Source of the DNA: Deltaproteobacteria bacterium
Lineage (GTDB): Bacteria > Desulfobacterota > DAOWNY01
DNA length: 5,031 nt
Reading direction: 5' to 3'
Assembly: GCA_030642325.1 (NCBI GenBank)
Contig: DAOWNY010000142.1
Location: 1-5,031, forward strand
Under the pieces are notes generated by a model that did no database searches, was not told where the DNA came from, and saw only the letters and a list, made by a program, of their open reading frames with translations. Position 1 is the stretch's first letter. Every line of letters begins with the position of its first letter. Shown here in pieces: positions 1 through 5,031 of the stretch. The position numbers were made by a program, and so were the translations under genes.

Positions 1-359
1 GCAAGCTCTTGGCCGGTCTTCGGATAGGGGAAAGCACACCCCAGCATCCAATCGCCAATGAGGGTATTATCGTCCGCCACCTTAAATTTACCTTCATTTT
101 CAATGCACACCCCATCGTATTCACTGGGGTGATATCCTTTAAATTCCACAATCGGCATAGTGATCCATCCCTTCTCAAGACCATAAATATAGAACTGACA
201 AGGAAACGGAATCAATTCCTTCAACTCATCAAGGTAGTCATCAAGGTTATCCCTGGTAATCACCACTCCGGGGACGATTTTTTTCCCCTGGGCAAAGAGG
301 TTGCTTCCCAACATAAAAATCATTGACAGGGCCAATAAATAGGCTGTCATTTGTTTCAT
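1..359 (-). CDS. DUF1329-family exported protein, third tandem paralogue (N-terminal part, cut by window edge)
   Basis: The reading frame opens at ATG 359-357 and stays open for 119 codons to the window edge, so the C-terminal two thirds are missing. The start is set by a GGAGG Shine-Dalgarno at 371-367, 7 nt upstream. Residues 1-23 form a Sec signal peptide (MKQ, then hydrophobic LLALSMIFMLG, then a LFA-Q type I cleavage site). There is no lipobox cysteine, so a soluble periplasmic location is inferred. The mature start (IVPGVVITRDNLDDYLDELK) matches the paralogue at 837-2048 almost residue for residue, and both share GWITMPI, IGDW and FPxPKTGxELA further on. That similarity is the basis for the DUF1329 call, because the family's core motif lies outside the window. 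It follows a 477-nt gap with its own promoter candidate, so it may be transcribed separately. Biochemical role unknown. Confidence 0.85.
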   Translation of the reverse strand, partial: MKQMTAYLLALSMIFMLGSNLFAQGKKIVPGVVITRDNLDDYLDELKELIPFPCQFYIYGLEKGWITMPIVEFKGYHPSEYDGVCIENEGKFKVADDNTLIGDWMLGCAFPYPKTGQEL

Positions 360-366
360 CTTTTTT

Positions 367-416
367 CCTCCCCCTTGAAAGTAAAGTTATTTGTCACCCA
401 TTAAAGGGCTTGTCAA
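367..416 (-). promoter_or_regulatory. Candidate sigma70-type promoter and RBS for the third DUF1329 gene
   Basis: Read on the minus strand, a perfect TTGACA -35 box lies at 416-411. Possible -10 boxes are CAAATA (393-388, spacer 17) or AATAAC (391-386, spacer 19); neither is a strong match. Transcription would start near 380, leaving a leader of about 20 nt that contains GGGGGAGG (374-367) directly before the ATG at 359. The spacer holds an imperfect palindrome (CCCTTTAATGGG, 408-397), which could be an operator, but nothing identifies a regulator. Confidence 0.5.
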
Positions 417-674
417 GAAAAAAAACACTTCTCCATCCGAAAAAATATAACTTTTTTCACTGGGCAATACTAACAATAAGGAAAAAATTATAAAAAATTA
501 TTATCTGGCGCAGCGTCAGGCCGTATAGATCAAAAAAGTAAATAGCCGGCGAGGGAAAACCAGGGCGTTAGTGCATATCTCTCACCGCCCCAAACCCAAG
601 ACAAAGAACCATGGGCACAGGATAAAAGGATAACCCAGGATCGAACTTACTAGGGCAGGATTGGGGCAGAACAG

Positions 675-717
675 GGTGAGGCTCACCGCAAAGTTCCTTT
701 GGTTTTTTTGATAAAAA
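675..717 (+). repeat. Palindrome and terminator-like hairpin facing the opposite direction to the genes
   Basis: GGTGAG-G-CTCACC at 675-687 is a perfect 6-bp inverted repeat with a 1-nt centre. Just after it, CAAAG-TTC-CTTTG followed by GTTTTTTTG has the layout of a weak intrinsic terminator on the plus strand. No plus-strand gene leads into it. On the minus strand the run of A precedes the stem, so it does not look like a terminator for the genes here. Confidence 0.25.
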
Positions 718-752
718 AATATAATTTTTTGTTGTTTTCAGCAACTATTAAG

Positions 753-786
753 AGAAGTTTGTCTTGCAAAAAAAACTTGAACTTCT
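753..786. repeat. 7-bp inverted repeat with A-rich loop downstream of the second DUF1329 gene
   Basis: AGAAGTT (753-759) and AACTTCT (780-786) are perfect complements around a 20-nt loop containing eight A. An alternative shorter pairing (AAGTTT with AAACTT) uses part of the same bases. On the minus strand it lies about 50-85 nt past the stop codon of the 837-2048 gene. No U-tract follows, so it is at best a weak 3'-end structure. Confidence 0.25.
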
Positions 787-810
787 AATTTCCAACAGAA
801 CAATAACGCC

Positions 811-838
811 AAGGCATAAAAAGCTGAGACCATGCCTT
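811..838 (-). terminator. Possible hairpin overlapping the stop codon of the second DUF1329 gene
   Basis: On the minus strand AAGGCAT (838-832) pairs perfectly with ATGCCTT (817-811) around a 14-nt loop. The first two bases of the stem belong to the TAA stop of the gene at 837-2048. The position suits a 3'-end structure, but the downstream sequence (GGCGTTATTGTT) is only partly T-rich. It is not a classical intrinsic terminator; it may serve in mRNA stability or have no function. Confidence 0.3.
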
Positions 839-2048
839 ATCTAGCCCTGCGGAGCAATCCTTTAAACGAGAGAACCTCATAGGGGACATCCTGGCTCTGA
901 GTCCACACATCAAGGACGGTATGATGGCCGGTAAGAAAACTCATCCACGAGAATCCCCAAAATCCCCACAATTCTCCCCAATCATCCTCCGCACTGGCGA
1001 GGTGCCAGAATGATGCCCCCCGATAAGGCCTTCCCTTTTGGTCATAATTTACCCCGCAACGAAGCTCAAAAGTGCCGGTGTCTTTATCCGCCCAGACAAC
1101 CCGTTTAGCTGTAGGGTAATCGGGATCATTGGAATAGATGGTCAATATCCACATCGGCTGTATTACCCAATCCACCTGGTAACAATAATGGTGTTTACGG
1201 GGGTCATAGGGGGGTTTGAATTTATCGGTTCCGTACATGGGCTGGAGAAAATGCCCCTCGCTGATTTCAAAGGTCATCCTGGTATCGATCTTGCGGCGCC
1301 AGACCTCATAATCATCCATTACGCCATCGCTTCCTAAAAGCGGATCGGTAAAGTCGGAGCCGGTGAGACGCCGCACCCGTCTCAGGGCCGGTAGATATGC
1401 ATACACTTCATCATCTTTCCTTATATCATCAAACCGTACTCTTAACTGACAAAATCCTCTCACATCAAAGGGCTTGGTAATTATCATCGCCTCTTTGGAT
1501 TCCATCTCCATATTATTGCCCGGTTCCTCGGGCATGGGGTCAACATAGCAACGGCCGTTCCAATACCGTTTATGCTCCAGCCAGGCAAAGCTCCGCTCCA
1601 GGGTGCCGTCTTTATGGAAGAGATAAAAATCTGCTGGCCACTTCTGTTGATCCTTATAGATTCTCCGCCGGAAAACGCTCCAGGCAAGTTCCACCCCGGT
1701 TTTAGGGTGTGGAAAGGGGACTCCGGCTTCCCAATCTCCAATAAAAACGTTATTTTCTCCCACCGCAAAGTTCTTCTTGGCATTGGAAAGCCCCAGTTTG
1801 GCAAAGTGGGAAAGAGGCAGGGGTTTATACTCTTTTATGGGCATAGTAATCCACCCTTGCCTTAAACCCTGAAGGTAAGTGATCTGGGCAGGCAAAGGCA
1901 ATAGTCTTTTTAGTTCCGGGAGGTAGTCATCAAGGTTCTCCCTGGTAATCACCACCCCCGGGACGATTTTCTTACCCTGGGCAGAGAGGTTGCTTCCCAA
2001 CATAAAAATCATTGACAGGGCTAATAAACAAATCGCCAATTGTTTCAT
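837..2048 (-). CDS. DUF1329-family periplasmic protein (403 aa)
   Basis: A complete gene starts at ATG 2048 with AAAGGAG at 2063-2057, 8 nt upstream, and ends in TAA at 839-837. Residues 1-23 are a Sec signal peptide ending LSA-Q with no lipobox, so the mature protein is probably free in the periplasm. The mature N-terminus (IVPGVVITRENLDDYLPELK) and residues 218-230 (YLPALRRVRRLTG), followed by DPLLGSD and DDYEVW, are the typical DUF1329 core. The 403-aa length is close to the family norm of about 400-475. The C-terminal third has a tryptophan cluster (W348, W357, W361, W364, W368), an HHT at 375-377 and a basic GLLRRAR end. DUF1329 proteins have no proven reaction; a LolA/LolB-like hydrophobic-ligand carrier is the usual structural guess. 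The gene lies 78 nt after its 450-aa paralogue with no obvious promoter between, so co-transcription is likely. Confidence 0.92.
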   Translation of the reverse strand: MKQLAICLLALSMIFMLGSNLSAQGKKIVPGVVITRENLDDYLPELKRLLPLPAQITYLQGLRQGWITMPIKEYKPLPLSHFAKLGLSNAKKNFAVGENNVFIGDWEAGVPFPHPKTGVELAWSVFRRRIYKDQQKWPADFYLFHKDGTLERSFAWLEHKRYWNGRCYVDPMPEEPGNNMEMESKEAMIITKPFDVRGFCQLRVRFDDIRKDDEVYAYLPALRRVRRLTGSDFTDPLLGSDGVMDDYEVWRRKIDTRMTFEISEGHFLQPMYGTDKFKPPYDPRKHHYCYQVDWVIQPMWILTIYSNDPDYPTAKRVVWADKDTGTFELRCGVNYDQKGRPYRGASFWHLASAEDDWGELWGFWGFSWMSFLTGHHTVLDVWTQSQDVPYEVLSFKGLLRRAR

Positions 2049-2056
2049 CTTTTTTT

Positions 2057-2063
2057 CTCCTTT
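2057..2063 (-). promoter_or_regulatory. Ribosome binding site of the second DUF1329 gene
   Basis: AAAGGAG on the minus strand lies 8 nt before the ATG at 2048. The surrounding purine-rich leader, including the A run just before the ATG, resembles the leader of the third copy (360-374), so the duplication included the translation signal. I see no promoter boxes in the 78-nt gap (2049-2126), which supports read-through from the 2127-3479 gene. Confidence 0.6.
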
Positions 2064-2126
2064 TTTTATTGATTCCCCTGCAGTTTTCCTGATTATTCTC
2101 CGGATCGCGGAAGATGAGAGTGCCCT

Positions 2127-3479
2127 TTATCTGACCTTTCTCAACAATCCCCTTATACTGAACCACTCAGCAGGATCACTTGGTATAAAGTTCGGCACCA
2201 CCTTAAACGAGGTGTGGTGGTTTCTTAGATTATTTAGATACACGAAACCGAGGAAGTTTCTATAATAGGTCTTATCCTCTATATACGGAATGGTCAGAAT
2301 ACTTGATTTATAGAGTCTGCCTCTCTGGTCATAATTATCCGCCCCATAGGGAAAGTAGGTACCCTCTTCTTTATCAATGAAGATAACCCTTTTTGAATAA
2401 ACATATTCAGGGTCATTTGTCGTGACCTCCAGTATCCACAACGGCCTTATCTCCCATTCATGCTGAAAGCAACAGGATCTTCGGAAATCTTCTTTCCATA
2501 TCTCATTGTAAAACCTTCCCACCAAAAATTCCCCCTCCGATGCCTTAAATGTCATCGCCGGGGTGGGTTTTTGCCGCCAGACTTCGAAGTCATCGGCCAT
2601 ACAATCACTTCCCAGAAGCGGATCAGTTACATCCCGGCCCGTAAGTCTGCGAATCCTCCTTAATGCCGGAAGATAGGCATAAACATCATCATCCCTTTCT
2701 AAATCCCAGAATCTTATCCTTATCTGAATAAAGCCCTTTACATCAAAAGGTTCAGTAACAACAATAGATTCCTTGCTCAGGATTCCCCGGGTTTCAGCCT
2801 CCGGCATATTAGGCATGGGAGAAAATTCGGTCCTTCCCATATATTTTTTCTTACGAAGAAGCCAGGCAAAACTTCTCTCTTGCCTATCTTCATTAAAAAG
2901 GGAGATATAACCGTCAAAATTTGCCTCATCAGTAGAAAATCCATGGTTCACCTCGGGATATGCATTCCAGGCGATCTCCAAATCACTCTTGGGATTAGGA
3001 AAAGGGAGTCCCGCCGTCCAGCCCAGGAGTGTATTTTCTGGTCCGATCCGACATTTACCTAAGTTTTTCTTGGTTGCCTCCGCAAATCCCTTTGCATGAG
3101 GGAAATGCGTTGTCTCTACTACAGGGATAGTTATCAATCCCTTCTTTAGACCGAGTTCTATTAAAAGATGCTGTTTACCGGGTGGAATTAACCTCTTCAG
3201 TTCAGAGAGGTAATTCATATAGTTCTCTTGATTGATCACGATGCCGGGGCTTATGATTGCCTGGGAATAAACCAAATCGGGAATGATTCCCCAACAAATA
3301 AGCCAACACAAAATAATCGCTGTTTTCACGCCTCTCGCTGACCCAAACTTTCTCGTAAGCCCGGGGGTTACTTTAATACTCAAAGTATCTTTTCCGGAAA
3401 TGAAGCTTAAGCATGATGACTTCCCTCGACCCGGTTTATGTAACCCTCTCCCTATTACCGCGATTGCCTTATTCATCAT
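2127..3479 (-). CDS. DUF1329-family exported protein with N-terminal extension (450 aa)
   Basis: A complete gene runs from ATG 3479 to TAA 2129-2127. AAAGGAG at 3494-3488, 8 nt upstream, favours the first of two adjacent ATG codons. The DUF1329 core is at residues 268-281 (AYLPALRRIRRLTG), followed by DPLLGSD and DDFEVW. Shared with the 837-2048 paralogue are ERSFAWL, KPFDV/EPFDV, NYDQxGRxY (382-390), HHT (421-423) and a basic GLLRKVR end. The hydrophobic signal core sits at about residues 53-67, with likely cleavage after SQA74, so about 50 residues, many basic, precede it. A GTG at 3329 (residue 51) would give a normal signal peptide, but its purine stretch is only about 1 nt away, too close to work well. 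Without the extension the protein is 400 aa, like its neighbour. Probably periplasmic; reaction and ligand unknown. It is the first DUF1329 gene after the flavoenzyme. Confidence 0.9.
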   Translation of the reverse strand: MMNKAIAVIGRGLHKPGRGKSSCLSFISGKDTLSIKVTPGLTRKFGSARGVKTAIILCWLICWGIIPDLVYSQAIISPGIVINQENYMNYLSELKRLIPPGKQHLLIELGLKKGLITIPVVETTHFPHAKGFAEATKKNLGKCRIGPENTLLGWTAGLPFPNPKSDLEIAWNAYPEVNHGFSTDEANFDGYISLFNEDRQERSFAWLLRKKKYMGRTEFSPMPNMPEAETRGILSKESIVVTEPFDVKGFIQIRIRFWDLERDDDVYAYLPALRRIRRLTGRDVTDPLLGSDCMADDFEVWRQKPTPAMTFKASEGEFLVGRFYNEIWKEDFRRSCCFQHEWEIRPLWILEVTTNDPEYVYSKRVIFIDKEEGTYFPYGADNYDQRGRLYKSSILTIPYIEDKTYYRNFLGFVYLNNLRNHHTSFKVVPNFIPSDPAEWFSIRGLLRKVR

Positions 3480-3487
3480 TGCGCACT

Positions 3488-3494
3488 CTCCTTT
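3488..3494 (-). promoter_or_regulatory. Ribosome binding site that supports the long start of the 450-aa DUF1329 gene
   Basis: AAAGGAG on the minus strand is 8 nt before ATG 3479 (11 nt before the second ATG, 3476). It is as good as the sites of the other two paralogues. It is the main reason to keep the 50-residue extension rather than choose the internal GTG at 3329. Confidence 0.6.
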
Positions 3495-3571
3495 CGGTAG
3501 TGTTCGTCAATTATCATAAAGAATCAATTGCGTTAGTAACTGCTCAGGTGTTTTAAATTGAGGGCTGTCAG

Positions 3572-3601
3572 ATTATTTCCGTATCAATAAATTAGAGTCA
3601 A
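3572..3601 (-). promoter_or_regulatory. Candidate sigma70-type promoter for the DUF1329 gene pair
   Basis: On the minus strand TTGACT (3601-3596, 5 of 6 to the -35 consensus) is followed after 18 nt by AATAAT (3577-3572, 5 of 6 to the -10 consensus). Transcription would begin near 3565 and leave a leader of about 85 nt before ATG 3479. This would drive the 450-aa gene and, by read-through, the 403-aa gene, independently of the flavoenzyme. The call rests on matching by eye in AT-rich DNA, where chance matches are common. Confidence 0.45.
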
Positions 3602-3618
3602 TCAAGTAGAATGGTTAA

Positions 3619-3653
3619 CCGGTGAAAAAACTTACTTTTATAATTTTTTCCGG
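3619..3653. repeat. AT-rich inverted repeat with CCGG ends
   Basis: CCGG (3619-3622), TG, six A (3625-3630), a 13-nt loop, six T (3644-3649) and CCGG (3650-3653) can pair as a 4-bp GC clamp plus 6 A-T pairs with a 2-nt bulge. It lies just upstream of the candidate promoter at 3572-3601, where it could be an operator or a weak 3'-end structure for the flavoenzyme transcript. It lacks the GC-rich stem followed by a T run of a standard terminator. Confidence 0.3.
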
Positions 3654-3680
3654 CTGCCTGGTTAGTTTCGCTGAGTAAGT

Positions 3681-3698
3681 TACCTTGTATTAAAGGTA
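3681..3698. repeat. Small 6-bp inverted repeat downstream of the flavoenzyme gene
   Basis: TACCTT (3681-3686) and AAGGTA (3693-3698) flank a 6-nt loop, about 75-95 nt past the stop codon at 3774. No T tract follows on the minus strand. The rest of the 294-nt gap (3480-3773) is AT-rich with poly-A/T stretches and holds no reading frame longer than a few codons. Confidence 0.25.
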
Positions 3699-3773
3699 GT
3701 CATCCCTTAAAAAGTGCTATCCCTCCTTTTTTTTCATCCGAATTGGTAATTATCCCCTTTTTTTGATCAACGC

Positions 3774-5031
3774 TTAATAATCTCGCCCCGCATCTTCCCA
3801 GGGCTTATTCAGATCGAAATCATCGGCAATCACCTTGTAACAGGTATAACCCTGACCCGGCCAACAGCCTGCAGTTATGGGCCAGGCGGAACCGGTTGCA
3901 TAAAGCCTGTCAATGGGTGTCTTGTGGCGGGCCAATTCCGGGATCGGCCGGTATTTTCCCAATTGTGTGGGAACATGATCAATGATGCCCCAGTTCCCGG
4001 CAGGGGCCATGTTGGCAAGATGGCAGTGGTCAAAGGGGGTGCAGGTATTATAACCGATCACGTTATCCCAGGTCATGTTTGGAGCAACCTTACCCAGGGT
4101 ATCCATAACTTGTCCGGCATGTTTTTTTTTCAGTTCCTGCCACTGATCATCAGTAAAATTCCAGGCAGCCGGCTGGTAATCCTCGGTAAGGATTGATTCT
4201 TTATGATCCGGGACCCTAGTGCGGTCGATCATGGAATCTTGAACCACCACCAAATTAGACCCCCAGTCCCACTGACCAAGGTATCGCCGGCAGGTGTTTC
4301 TTACCAGGGAATCCATCTCTTTTTCTCCCAAAGCGATCTGCCCTACTCTCTTCATATCAGGAAAGATATCAACTGCCTTGTCATAGCGGGGAAGTTCGTG
4401 GAGCGCCCAGGTATACCAGGTGATACATATCCGCCAGTCAGCAAGACCGTCAACCCTTCTGGCTACCCGCCACGGCCAGTGTTCTTTGCCGGTAATATCA
4501 AATACAAGCTGTCGGGGGCTTAAGGTGCTTACCACCAGTTTATCGGCCTTCACCTCGGGACCGTCTTTAATCTTGATGCCCACGGCCTTATTGTTTTCTA
4601 TGATCACCTTGTCCACTTCGTTCTCGGTAAAGCATCTGCCGCCGTTTTCGGTAAATACCTTATAGGTGGCATGGGCGGAGCTGTGGGTCCCCCCCTTTAA
4701 ACAGCCGTAATCGGTAAAGCCGAGGAGTGTCAGAAGCTTCATGACCCCCATTCCGTATTCCAGGGGAGAAGCTGCATCCCAGGAATGGGCAATCCTGAAC
4801 ATCCCGGCAATCAGGGCATCGCTTTCAAAGAGATCCCGAAAAACCTCAAAGGGGTTCTGGATATAGCAGATGGGTTCTTCCAGTCCTATCCTTCTTACGA
4901 ATTCCGGGATGGCCTGCTCCAGTGCATCCGGTTCCCGGCAAGGAGGGGCCACGCTGTGCATGGCCTTAACCAGGGCGGGCCTGGCCACTTCCTGCCAGGC
5001 CGCCCAGATCTTGATGAAGGTTTCCGCATCC
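3774..5031 (-). CDS. FAD-dependent phytoene-desaturase-like oxidoreductase (C-terminal part, 5' end outside window)
   Basis: The frame is open from the window edge to TAA 3776-3774, covering at least 418 residues. The GTG at 4988 is not a convincing start, because the frame continues upstream (ETFIKIWAAWQE) with no stop. Counting from residue 1 at 4988, KGGTHSSAHATYKVFTENGG at 98-117, then a beta-strand stretch ending ADKLVVSTLSP (148-158), match the substrate/FAD domain of phytoene-desaturase and amine-oxidase flavoproteins. LYATGSAWPITAGCWPGQG (362-380) matches their C-terminal FAD-contact motif. The N-terminal GxGxxG nucleotide fold must lie upstream; family length of about 500-560 aa implies roughly 100-140 residues missing. 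The family desaturates, isomerises or oxidises hydrophobic substrates such as carotenoids; the substrate here is unknown, and no carotenoid gene is in view. It lies 294 nt upstream of the DUF1329 genes on the same strand, so a functional link is possible but unproven. Confidence 0.85.
   Translation of the reverse strand, partial: DAETFIKIWAAWQEVARPALVKAMHSVAPPCREPDALEQAIPEFVRRIGLEEPICYIQNPFEVFRDLFESDALIAGMFRIAHSWDAASPLEYGMGVMKLLTLLGFTDYGCLKGGTHSSAHATYKVFTENGGRCFTENEVDKVIIENNKAVGIKIKDGPEVKADKLVVSTLSPRQLVFDITGKEHWPWRVARRVDGLADWRICITWYTWALHELPRYDKAVDIFPDMKRVGQIALGEKEMDSLVRNTCRRYLGQWDWGSNLVVVQDSMIDRTRVPDHKESILTEDYQPAAWNFTDDQWQELKKKHAGQVMDTLGKVAPNMTWDNVIGYNTCTPFDHCHLANMAPAGNWGIIDHVPTQLGKYRPIPELARHKTPIDRLYATGSAWPITAGCWPGQGYTCYKVIADDFDLNKPWEDAGRDY

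Larger units (their letters stand above)
417..836. other. Long AT-rich intergenic region without a gene
   Basis: Together with the adjoining promoter this makes a 477-nt gap between two paralogous genes. I see no convincing reading frame on either strand and no tRNA-like or rRNA-like segment. Its two ends are very A/T rich with long A and T runs, while the middle (about 540-690) is closer to coding composition. It contains several short inverted repeats listed separately, plus CTGGCGC-A-GCGTCAG at 505-519, which can fold into a 6-bp stem with one G-T pair on the plus strand. The octamer CTCACCGC occurs twice (581 and 682). The middle could be a decayed gene remnant or an untranslated regulatory stretch; the sequence alone does not decide. 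Confidence 0.6.

Noticed and set aside
9..326. 105-codon open frame on the plus strand
   Set aside because: It is antisense to the N-terminal part of the third DUF1329 gene, which has a signal peptide, RBS and clear homology. The plus frame has no recognisable protein features.
675..717. Rho-independent terminator for a minus-strand gene
   Set aside because: The T run follows the stem only on the plus strand, where no gene leads into it. In the direction of the genes the order is reversed.
417..836. CRISPR array, insertion-sequence ends or a tRNA in the long gap
   Set aside because: There are no regularly spaced repeats, no transposase frame or terminal inverted repeats, and no cloverleaf-like arms or CCA end. 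The inverted repeats present are short and unrelated to one another.
1038..1337. Plus-strand open frame, also those at 1572-1865, 2460-2663 and 2880-3062
   Set aside because: All lie inside well-supported minus-strand DUF1329 genes. They lack family motifs and convincing ribosome binding sites.
1484..1804. 106-codon minus-strand open frame inside the 403-aa DUF1329 gene
   Set aside because: It is an out-of-frame shadow of the gene at 837-2048. The conserved DUF1329 motifs are in the other frame.
1972..2166. 64-codon minus-strand frame bridging the two complete DUF1329 genes
   Set aside because: It overlaps the end of one gene and the start of the next in a different frame, has no RBS of its own and no recognisable motif.
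3924..4665. Three plus-strand open frames (3924-4196, 4203-4523, 4420-4665)
   Set aside because: They are antisense to the flavoenzyme gene, which is supported by family motifs along its whole visible length.
4986..4988. GTG at 4988 as the start of the flavoenzyme
   Set aside because: The frame stays open upstream to the window edge with protein-like sequence. Starting here would also omit the FAD-binding N-terminus, so the gene is treated as cut by the window.

Overview
The window carries four genes, all on the minus strand. Transcription therefore runs from the right-hand end toward position 1. Base composition is moderate in the genes and clearly AT-rich between them, and every complete gene has a strong Shine-Dalgarno sequence about 8 nt from its start. 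The protein families (secreted DUF1329 proteins and a phytoene-desaturase-like flavoenzyme) suggest a Gram-negative bacterium. A Desulfobacterota/deltaproteobacterial anaerobe would fit, but that is inference: the window holds no marker gene.

In order of transcription: (1) 5031-3774 is the C-terminal part of an FAD-dependent amine-oxidase/phytoene-desaturase-like oxidoreductase, whose N-terminal FAD-binding region lies outside the window. (2) 3773-3480 is a 294-nt AT-rich gap with a plausible sigma70-type promoter and two small inverted repeats. (3) 3479-2127 is a complete 450-aa DUF1329 protein with a signal peptide that sits unusually far inside the reading frame. (4) After 78 nt, 2048-837 is a second complete DUF1329 protein (403 aa) with a normal signal peptide. 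(5) 836-360 is a 477-nt non-coding gap with several inverted repeats and, at its downstream end, a TTGACA promoter candidate. (6) 359-1 is the N-terminal part of a third DUF1329 paralogue, cut by the window edge.

The main theme is a tandem family of at least three exported DUF1329 proteins beside a flavin oxidoreductase. DUF1329 proteins are of unknown biochemical function. They are thought to resemble the LolA/LolB type of lipid-carrying periplasmic protein and often lie near RND-type exporters in other bacteria. A reasonable but unproven reading is that the oxidoreductase modifies a hydrophobic compound and the DUF1329 proteins carry or sense it in the periplasm. The copies have diverged in their mature parts, while the signal peptide and mature N-terminus of the two downstream copies stayed nearly identical. 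No mobile element, CRISPR array, tRNA, rRNA or recognised riboswitch was found.
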